Source of the DNA: an uncultured Candidatus Peregrinibacteria bacterium
GTDB taxonomy: Bacteria; Patescibacteriota; JACMRA01
Length of the DNA stretch: 12,805 bases
Reading direction: 5' to 3'
NCBI GenBank assembly: GCA_937127165.1
Contig: CAKZLR010000053.1
Coordinates: 1 to 12,805, forward strand
The position numbers were made by a program, and so were the translations under genes. Below, one piece after another: positions 7,634-12,805 of this stretch. The notes beneath the pieces are model-generated. The model searched no databases. It was not told where the DNA came from and saw only the letters and a program-made list of their open reading frames with translations. The stretch's first letter is position 1. Every line of letters begins with the position of its first letter.

Positions 7634-9127
7634 TTACTTAAAAATTTCTTTGTACAAATCTTTATAAGTTTTGGTTTTGGGATTGATTAGCCAAGCAATT
7701 TTTTCTGCGGTACTATTACCTTTTAAGGCTTTGTTTTTAGCAAATCCTTGAGTAATTTTATTAAATAGTGTTTCTAAATCTAATTTATAATTATCTCCAA
7801 CTACTCCTTGTTCAGTTGAAATTTGAATCAGTTCCTGCAAATTGTCCATTTCTTCTTTGTCTTCTTTTTTTAGTTTGATATTAAACTGAGCTAGAACTAA
7901 TTTTGCGGTTTCAGAGTTAAATAAATAACATTCAATTGCTCTTTTGTATAATACCTTACACCCTTCGTTTTCTTTTTTGTATTTTAAAATATCTGCCAAG
8001 CTCAAAAATTCATGATCACGGTCTCTAAGCATCATTATCTCAAAATCAGCTGATAAACCGGGTTTAATTTCTTTAAGTAACCTAAAAGTTTTGTGTAGTT
8101 GTGTGTTTCCTCTACAAGACACAAACAAAACCCGAGGATTCATATCTCTAAAGATAATATTGTAAATTTTAGCATCTTGTTTAGTACTTTCACCCTCACA
8201 TAATATTAACTTTGGAGCATCCTGAGTACTAATTCTAGGTTGAGTGGAAATAAAATCCATCAACCCGATTCCTAGCATTTTACTAGCGATATAACCAACA
8301 TTTTTGCCTGTATACCCTTTGTTTCCGTAGTGTGTAAGTAGGCCATGTTTGTCTGCCACTTGACCATCTTTCAAAAAGTATACCTTTTGAGTGTAGCTGT
8401 CTTTTTGAGGAAAATTCAACTCCTTAGTTTCAATTTCCGTCAGCTCGCCCACAGAGCTTACAACAAAGGGACTGTGAGTAGCAATAAAGAATTGGATATT
8501 GAGTAAAACCGATAGAAAACCAAAAATATCTGGCAACTTTTTTTGGAGAGATGGGTGTAGGTGTGTTTCTGGTTCGTCAATCAAAATAATTTCAGTTTTA
8601 GTTAGTTTCGAGGCCACGAGAATTGCACAAACAATATTTAGCAACTTGTTTTCACCACCAACAATTTGACTAATGTCTAAACTTTGAATTTTATTAGTTT
8701 GTTTAAAGTTAGAAATGTTTAAATTCTTCAAAATTTTTTTGGACTTTTGGATCAGGCTTTTATTAAAAATCGACTCTTTTTTATTATTTTCAAGTAAGAT
8801 TAAATATCCAACCAATTCTAAGATAATAATATTTTTTTGCAATAAAATTTCAAACACATTTTCCCACCAAAACCCTTCTGTATTGTGTAAACAAAGGTCG
8901 CTGTAGCCAACTTGGTGCCAAAAATCAATTGCGGATAAACTATCCTTTAAAAAAACTGATCTATTTGGGTATTTAGCAAAAATATACTCTAATACACTAC
9001 TTTTACCACTACCGTTCTCTCCAACAAAGTAATTCACTTTTGTTAGTTTTTGAAAATAAACTCCTTTTGTTCCAATTCTTTTAAATTTTTTGATAAAAAT
9101 TTCTTCAAACATTTTTTGTTTATTCAT
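7634..9127 (-). CDS. OLD-family ATPase with C-terminal TOPRIM nuclease domain
   Basis: A 497-residue AAA/ABC-type ATPase fused to a TOPRIM domain, the architecture of class 1 OLD nucleases. Walker A is GENGSGKS (36-43), a signature-like VGGENKLLN lies at 156-164, Walker B is ILIDEPETHLHP (181-192), and the switch histidine is in ATHSP (H218). The TOPRIM half shows LILCEGEST (307-315, acidic residues E311 and E313) and LRDRDHE (367-373), followed by RAIECYLF (396-403), which resembles the conserved segment after TOPRIM in this family. Such proteins cut or nick DNA and often act in phage defence. No UvrD-like helicase sits beside it, which argues against a Gabija pair. The ATG at 9127 has no Shine-Dalgarno and sits about 3 bases from the predicted transcription start; Met6 is an alternative start. 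The family call is firm; the defence role is inferred. Confidence 0.87.
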   Translation of the reverse strand: MNKQKMFEEIFIKKFKRIGTKGVYFQKLTKVNYFVGENGSGKSSVLEYIFAKYPNRSVFLKDSLSAIDFWHQVGYSDLCLHNTEGFWWENVFEILLQKNIIILELVGYLILLENNKKESIFNKSLIQKSKKILKNLNISNFKQTNKIQSLDISQIVGGENKLLNIVCAILVASKLTKTEIILIDEPETHLHPSLQKKLPDIFGFLSVLLNIQFFIATHSPFVVSSVGELTEIETKELNFPQKDSYTQKVYFLKDGQVADKHGLLTHYGNKGYTGKNVGYIASKMLGIGLMDFISTQPRISTQDAPKLILCEGESTKQDAKIYNIIFRDMNPRVLFVSCRGNTQLHKTFRLLKEIKPGLSADFEIMMLRDRDHEFLSLADILKYKKENEGCKVLYKRAIECYLFNSETAKLVLAQFNIKLKKEDKEEMDNLQELIQISTEQGVVGDNYKLDLETLFNKITQGFAKNKALKGNSTAEKIAWLINPKTKTYKDLYKEIFK

Positions 9128-9128
9128 T

Positions 9129-9147
9129 TAGTATATACTATATACTA
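9129..9147. promoter_or_regulatory. Perfect 19-bp palindrome at the OLD nuclease start, probable operator
   Basis: TAGTATATA, C, TATATACTA: nine matching bases on each side of a single central base, ending one base from the start codon. It covers the candidate -10 and the transcription start, where a dimeric repressor would block initiation. Chance formation is possible in AT-rich DNA, but both the length and the position are notable. Confidence 0.6.
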
Positions 9148-9165
9148 CATTCTAGATATAGTAAA
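9137..9165 (-). promoter_or_regulatory. Candidate promoter of the OLD nuclease gene
   Basis: On the minus strand, TTTACT (9165-9160), a 17-base spacer and TATAGT (9142-9137), matching the sigma70 consensus at 4/6 and 5/6 positions. The predicted start near 9130 would give an almost leaderless mRNA, which fits the missing Shine-Dalgarno. A second -10-like TATACT (9135-9130) is too close to the ATG unless Met6 is used. Confidence 0.5.
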
Positions 9166-9261
9166 GTTTTTGATTTGTTTCTATTTGGGTGAATTGTAAT
9201 CTAAAAATAAAAGTATTTATACGAGCTAATAATTAATTAAAATTAAACTTAGTTTGTTTCT

Positions 9262-10461
9262 TTATTCTTTAATAGTTAATACTTTTTGAATTGCTTTATT
9301 TAGTTCACTCCAACTAAAGTTGTTTAGGTTTTTAGTGGTGTTTTTTTTTAGTTTGTTTCTCAGTTGATGGTTATGCACCATGATTTGTAAACCTCTAGCG
9401 ATATCCAGATAATTAAATGGGTTTACATAAACAGCTGAGTCTTTAGCTATTTCTGGCATACTACTAATCCTACTTGTTAAAACCGGTTTTTGATAATAGA
9501 AAGCTTCTAAAATAGGAAAACCGAAGCCTTCATAAAACGAAGGATAAGTCAAAAACAAACAGCGTTTAAGTAATATTTCTTTTTGAGTTTGGGTTGGTGA
9601 AATTATCCAAATAATATTTGTAATATTGAGTTTGTTAATTTGAGTTTTTAGTTCTTGGTAATAAGTTTGGTCAACCACAGTGCCAGCGAGTATGAGAGGT
9701 ATTTTATGCTGGTTTTGATCAGAAAATACTTTGTATCCCAGAATTAAATTGTGCCAATTTTTTCTTTTTTCTATACCACTAAGAGCAAGAATATATTTTT
9801 TTGGTAAAGATTTTTCAAAATTTTGTGTATCTTCTTCTTGACTTGTGGTAGGTGTTAGATTTGGTTTAGCTGAGTAAACTAGTTTAATTTTAGCCTGTGG
9901 GACTTCCAAAAATTTGATTATATCAAGAGAGGTAGACAAAGAGACAGCCCAGTTTTGGATACTTTGGGTGGCGATTTTTTTGTAAACACTTTTATTATTA
10001 AAAACACGGTTAGAAAAATTTGTGGTAGATGGTTGTAGAACTGTCCAAAGATCGTGAAAAATACAAATTTGCTGGGTAGTAGGATTTTTCCAAAGTACTT
10101 TTGGTTGAATCAAAAAAAGGTAATCAAAAGCTGGAATTTTGGAAAAATTATAAACACCAAAAAACCAAGACATCAACAACATAAAAGCATTACATAATTT
10201 GTTGGTAAAAGGGATTTGAGTATATTGTTTTAGAGTTAAAACTTCGTCAAAAACTCCTGACAGCCAAATAAATTCTTTAGCTAGATTATCTATAGTTTTT
10301 TGGGTAACACCAATCGCCGTTATTTCACAGTTTGGGTTATTATTTTTTATTTTAGCTATTTGTTTTAAAAAACACAAACAATAAACATTAATACCTGTTC
10401 GCAAAGGGTGATTCAGTGATCTTAAATCTATAGCAATCTTTATTTTAGTTTTTTTTAGCAT
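9262..10461 (-). CDS. GT4-family glycosyltransferase
   Basis: A 399-residue GT-B fold glycosyltransferase of the GT4 (RfaB/WcaI-like) type. The N-terminal half opens with AIDLRSLNHPLRTGINVY (10-27), the usual IDxR...TGI loop of these enzymes. FHDLW (135-139) also fits the N-terminal domain. The C-terminal donor-binding domain has SGIEKRKNW (228-236), whose R/K residues contact the nucleotide-sugar phosphates. It also has YEGFGFPILEA (310-320), where E311 and E319 form the EX7E motif, then SRISSMPEIA (330-339). It probably acts at the cytoplasmic face of the membrane to extend a surface polysaccharide or glycolipid; sugar and acceptor cannot be read from sequence. It stands alone, 134 bases upstream of the OLD nuclease gene, with no other glycan genes nearby. 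No Shine-Dalgarno precedes the ATG. Length is normal for the family. Confidence 0.88.
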   Translation of the reverse strand: MLKKTKIKIAIDLRSLNHPLRTGINVYCLCFLKQIAKIKNNNPNCEITAIGVTQKTIDNLAKEFIWLSGVFDEVLTLKQYTQIPFTNKLCNAFMLLMSWFFGVYNFSKIPAFDYLFLIQPKVLWKNPTTQQICIFHDLWTVLQPSTTNFSNRVFNNKSVYKKIATQSIQNWAVSLSTSLDIIKFLEVPQAKIKLVYSAKPNLTPTTSQEEDTQNFEKSLPKKYILALSGIEKRKNWHNLILGYKVFSDQNQHKIPLILAGTVVDQTYYQELKTQINKLNITNIIWIISPTQTQKEILLKRCLFLTYPSFYEGFGFPILEAFYYQKPVLTSRISSMPEIAKDSAVYVNPFNYLDIARGLQIMVHNHQLRNKLKKNTTKNLNNFSWSELNKAIQKVLTIKE

Positions 10462-10538
10462 TACAATGTTTTTGCAAATATTCTTTCAACTATTTAAACA
10501 AATAGTAGATCTTTTTTGAAAGATTAAAATTGATATAG

Positions 10539-10560
10539 ATAATATAAGAATAATATAAGA
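10539..10560. repeat. 11-bp tandem duplication
   Basis: ATAATATAAGA twice without mismatch (10539-10549, 10550-10560), with a partial third copy, TAATAT, directly after. It lies about 80-100 bases upstream of the glycosyltransferase start codon. Confidence 0.7.
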
Positions 10561-10784
10561 TAATATCGAAAACTAAAATCCTTGGTAAATAAAAAGATAC
10601 TAAAATCTAGAATTCTTGTCTTTGTCAATTGTTTGTCGCCTTCGATTGGTACAATTTTTTATAATTTTATAAACTTTTTTATGAATTTTAACCTTTTTCG
10701 TCACTTTAAAATTTACTTTTACTGTGTTCAAATTTTTCTTGTTTTTTTATTGTCCAGTGATTTTATTGAGGATCTCCATATATT

Positions 10785-10799
10785 TGCTAATTTTTAGCA
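10785..10799 (+). other. Small stem-loop in the glycosyltransferase-ruvC spacer
   Basis: TGCTAA and TTAGCA pair perfectly around TTT, followed by the T-rich stretch CTTCTTTATTTTTA on the plus strand. It could be a weak plus-strand terminator or chance. No plus-strand gene upstream needs one. Confidence 0.3.
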
Positions 10800-10810
10800 G
10801 CTTCTTTATT

Positions 10811-10832
10811 TTTATTGAAACTTTATTGAAAC
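10811..10832. repeat. 11-bp tandem duplication
   Basis: TTTATTGAAAC twice without mismatch (10811-10821, 10822-10832). It is the same unit length as the duplication at 10539 but a different sequence, just downstream of ruvC. Confidence 0.7.
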
Positions 10833-10879
10833 CATAAATAAAAAAGTTGAATTAAAATAAGAGTAGATAAAACTGTAAA

Positions 10880-11344
10880 CTACAAACCCCACCAAGCTAT
10901 AGCCAGACTATCAGCGGCATCGTCAGGTTTAGGAATATGCTCAAAACCAAAGATTTTTTGCACCATTTTTTGCATTTGTAATTTAGAGGCTCTTCCATAA
11001 CCACATAAGGTTTGTTTAACTTGTAAGGGAGTTACTTCCGTAACTTCAACGCCGTTTTTGGTTAGTAAATACAGAATCATTCCTCTACTTTGGGCAACCT
11101 CAATAATTGTTTTTTGGTTCTTAAAAAAGAATAAATCTTCCACCACAGCTTTATTTGGTTTGTGTTTAGTAATAATTTTTTCTAGATCAGTAGCTATTTC
11201 CAGCAACCTAAAAACAGCCATTTTTTTAGAAGTAGGTAAAGTTTTAAGGATTCCAAATTCGTGCGAGATTGGTCTTTGTTTAGTACCACTAACTACAGCA
11301 TATCCCACAGATGCAGTGCCAGGATCTATTCCTAAAATAGTCAT
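10880..11344 (-). CDS. ruvC: Crossover junction endodeoxyribonuclease RuvC
   Basis: A 154-residue Holliday-junction resolvase, which as a dimer nicks symmetric strands of junctions moved by RuvAB in recombinational repair. It opens with ILGIDPGTASVGYAVV, the RuvC RNase H-like first strand with catalytic D7. VVEDLFFF (67-74) carries E69, and DDAADSLAIA (141-150) supplies the last two acidic residues (D142 and D145). These are the four expected catalytic positions. The length is slightly shorter than the E. coli protein because the chain ends almost directly after the last motif, which is common in small genomes. The conserved GYGRAS (115-120) is present. No ruvA or ruvB is adjacent, so it stands apart from the usual cluster. 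No Shine-Dalgarno precedes the ATG. It is divergent from pilM across a 137-base spacer. Confidence 0.96.
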   Translation of the reverse strand: MTILGIDPGTASVGYAVVSGTKQRPISHEFGILKTLPTSKKMAVFRLLEIATDLEKIITKHKPNKAVVEDLFFFKNQKTIIEVAQSRGMILYLLTKNGVEVTEVTPLQVKQTLCGYGRASKLQMQKMVQKIFGFEHIPKPDDAADSLAIAWWGL

Positions 11345-11369
11345 TTTTAGAAAAAAATTTATCTAGAAT

Positions 11370-11387
11370 CTAGTGTAGACACACTAG
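11370..11387. promoter_or_regulatory. Inverted repeat in the ruvC-pilM spacer
   Basis: CTAGTGT (11370-11376) and ACACTAG (11381-11387) with a 4-base loop AGAC. It lies about 25 bases upstream of the ruvC start codon, so it may be an operator or a leader hairpin of the ruvC transcript. Confidence 0.4.
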
Positions 11388-11405
11388 TAAGTCTAATATA
11401 TTTGG

Positions 11406-11425
11406 TTCTTGTCAAAAGACAAGAA
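11406..11425. promoter_or_regulatory. Inverted repeat overlapping the pilM -35 region
   Basis: TTCTTGTC (11406-11413), AAAA, GACAAGAA (11418-11425): a perfect 8-bp inverted repeat. It contains the pilM -35 box on the plus strand and a consensus TTGACA on the minus strand (11415-11410) pointing toward ruvC, although no good -10 follows on that side. It is a plausible operator for one or both divergent genes. Confidence 0.5.
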
Positions 11426-11437
11426 ACAGTATATAAT
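11409..11437 (+). promoter_or_regulatory. Promoter of pilM
   Basis: TTGTCA (11409-11414), a 17-base spacer and TATAAT (11432-11437) match 11 of 12 positions of the sigma70 consensus. The start near 11444 gives a leader of about 38 bases before the GTG. This is the best promoter in the window. Confidence 0.8.
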
Positions 11438-11481
11438 AAATATGATAAATATGGAAAATTTGTGAATATAAGACAAGTTAT

Positions 11482-12528
11482 GTGTTAAAAAAACTTTTTC
11501 CGATGCTACAAAATACTAATGTAATTGGGTTAGACATAGGAACCAACTTTATCAAGATGGTTGAGGTTGCTCATGTCGGCAATAATTTTGAACTAGTTAC
11601 ATATGGGGTAGCTACCCACAGCTTAAATTTGGAGGGTTATTGGGACAAGGAGATTTTGCGGCAGTTATCGATAATCATTCAGGATATAATGCAATCTGGT
11701 CAATTTAGTGGTTATAAGACCGTGATGAGCGTACAAAGTAAAGAGGTGTTCGTTAGCACCATGGATTTTGAAGTAAGTTGGGACGATCAAAGAATCGAAG
11801 AAGAGATTAACGATCAAGCAAAATATTTTTTACCATACCCCCCAGACGAGATGAGGTTGTCTTGGAGTTTGATAGCTAGTGATCCACAAATTCAACAGTA
11901 CACTGGTAAAAAAAGAGTAATTATAAATGCTTTACCAGAATTCGTGATTACCAATAGCAAAAATCTTTTTGAACATGTTAACTTAGACGGAGTAGTGCTA
12001 GAAAATCAAACCATTTCCCAAATTCGATCGGTCTTAAGAAATGACCGGGGAAACACAATTTTAGTCGATTTTGGGGGTATGTATACTACTTTTAGTATTG
12101 TTGTAGATGGGGTGCTCCGTTCTACTACACATTTTTCCATAGGATCAGAAAAAATAACTCAAGATTTAGCAGATGCTATTGGACTAGATAAAGAAATTGC
12201 TGCTTATTTCAAGCACGATATTGGTTTAGTTAATTTGTATGAACTACCAAAACAAATCAAAGAAAATTATGATGTAATTAAAACAGAACTGAATACTTTT
12301 GTTGACCTAAACAAAAGGGCTTTCCAAGCCCCACATAAAATAGTTTTTACGGGAGGTGGTGTATATACACCGGGTTTTATAGAATATTTCAAAGATCTAC
12401 CAGTTCCTACTTTTTTGGGCAACTGTACAAGGCATTTGTATATTCCCCAACATCTTCTACCGCATATAATGCCGCTTTCTAACCAACTTTCTACAGCTAT
12501 CGGGTTGGCTTCTAGAACCGTGGTTTAA
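11482..12528 (+). CDS. pilM: Type IV pilus assembly protein PilM (FtsA/actin-like ATPase)
   Basis: A 348-residue actin-fold protein. In type IV pilus systems PilM is the cytoplasmic ring component that binds PilN's N-terminus and links the assembly ATPases to the inner-membrane PilN-PilO platform. Phosphate-1 motif is IGLDIGTNFIKMVEV (15-29), phosphate-2 is TILVDFGGMYTTFSIV (192-207) and the adenosine-binding motif is IVFTGGGVYTPGF (287-299). The segment EEEINDQAKYFLPYP (106-120) is the conserved helix found in PilM. The GTG start at 11482 is preferred over ATG at 11503 because it gives the family-typical MLKKLF opening; neither has a Shine-Dalgarno. It has its own strong promoter. PilN and PilO usually follow pilM, but none begins in the next 277 bases. 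PilM is a better fit than FtsA or MreB from the N-terminal motif and length. Confidence 0.92.
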   Translation: MLKKLFPMLQNTNVIGLDIGTNFIKMVEVAHVGNNFELVTYGVATHSLNLEGYWDKEILRQLSIIIQDIMQSGQFSGYKTVMSVQSKEVFVSTMDFEVSWDDQRIEEEINDQAKYFLPYPPDEMRLSWSLIASDPQIQQYTGKKRVIINALPEFVITNSKNLFEHVNLDGVVLENQTISQIRSVLRNDRGNTILVDFGGMYTTFSIVVDGVLRSTTHFSIGSEKITQDLADAIGLDKEIAAYFKHDIGLVNLYELPKQIKENYDVIKTELNTFVDLNKRAFQAPHKIVFTGGGVYTPGFIEYFKDLPVPTFLGNCTRHLYIPQHLLPHIMPLSNQLSTAIGLASRTVV

Positions 12529-12805
12529 AGTAACTTAGATTTAACTTACTCTAATTACTCTAATTATTTTATCCAATTACCAATATTTTAACTCAGAAAC
12601 CTTTTTAGTAATTTAGTTTTAATTTAGTTTACAAAGAAGAAGCCTGAAAGATTTGAGAAAACGCTAAAATGTGTTGATTACCGTTGGTCACACCAAGTAT
12701 TAAAATTTGTGTCTTTTACTAACTGTCTCAGTATTTCGAAAATATTTGTAGATAGGTAGTAATTGTTTGTTGTAAACTAAAAATAGTTTATTGGTAATTT
12801 TTCAA
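12529..12805. other. Non-coding tail, possible degraded coding fragments
   Basis: No intact gene and no clear pilM terminator are visible. Two short minus-strand open stretches in different frames meet near 12712: 12681-12776 (contains IFEILRQLVKDT) and 12629-12715 (contains ILGVTNGNQHILAF, ending in TAA). They could be one frameshifted gene remnant. A plus-strand open stretch over the same bases makes this uncertain. Confidence 0.3.

Larger units (their letters stand above)
10462..10879. other. AT-rich spacer with short tandem repeats, no convincing gene
   Basis: 418 bases between the glycosyltransferase start and the ruvC end. Contents: a small inverted repeat ACTATTT/AAATAGT at 10489-10506, two 11-bp tandem duplications (listed separately) and a TGCTAA/TTAGCA stem-loop at 10785-10799. 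A plus-strand frame 10582-10797 with a TTG start encodes 71 Phe/Ile-rich residues; this is probably chance in AT-rich DNA. No promoter for the glycosyltransferase stands out. Confidence 0.5.

Noticed and set aside
7634..9127. Gabija or another two-gene defence system
   Set aside because: The neighbours are a giant surface protein and a glycosyltransferase. There is no UvrD-like helicase, reverse transcriptase or second effector next to the OLD gene.
10582..10797. A 71-codon plus-strand frame with a TTG start, rich in Phe and Ile
   Set aside because: No Shine-Dalgarno or promoter, low-complexity composition expected from AT-rich DNA, no recognisable motif, and a TTG start. The opposite strand has an equally long Lys-rich frame, so neither is convincing.
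11058..11366. A 102-codon plus-strand frame opposite ruvC
   Set aside because: It lies almost entirely antisense to ruvC, whose catalytic residues are all intact on the other strand.

Overview
The window looks like the chromosome of a small-genome, AT-rich bacterium, most plausibly a member of the Candidate Phyla Radiation / Patescibacteria. This is inferred from the gene mix: a giant surface protein made of DUF11-type repeats, a solitary PilM, a small RuvC, a GT4 glycosyltransferase and a lone OLD-type nuclease. The low GC content and the scarcity of Shine-Dalgarno sequences fit as well. The standard genetic code works for all intact genes. No phylogenetic marker settles the lineage.

Layout. 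Positions 1-1401 hold a decayed plus-strand gene, seen as coding-like fragments in shifting frames, followed by a plus-strand hairpin terminator (1423-1454). A minus-strand terminator (1585-1612) faces it and ends the largest gene (1627-7125, minus). That gene encodes an 1832-residue secreted and anchored protein with a signal peptide, twelve DUF11-like repeats and a C-terminal sorting-signal-like tail. It has a recognisable extended -10 promoter, an inverted repeat in its leader and the only clear Shine-Dalgarno in the window. After about 500 bases of AT-rich spacer come an OLD-family ATPase/TOPRIM nuclease (7634-9127, minus), which starts beside a perfect 19-bp palindrome, and a GT4 glycosyltransferase (9262-10461, minus). 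A 418-base spacer with short tandem duplications leads to ruvC (10880-11344, minus). Divergent from ruvC, and behind a near-consensus sigma70-type promoter, is pilM (11482-12528, plus). The last 277 bases hold no convincing gene.

How the genes relate. They do not form one pathway. The giant protein and PilM both belong to the cell-surface and attachment machinery (stalk or adhesin, type IV pilus). The glycosyltransferase probably builds a surface glycan. The OLD nuclease is a likely defence element under its own promoter. RuvC is housekeeping recombination. The spacers are long (135-500 bases) and several genes have their own palindromes, so most are probably transcribed individually.
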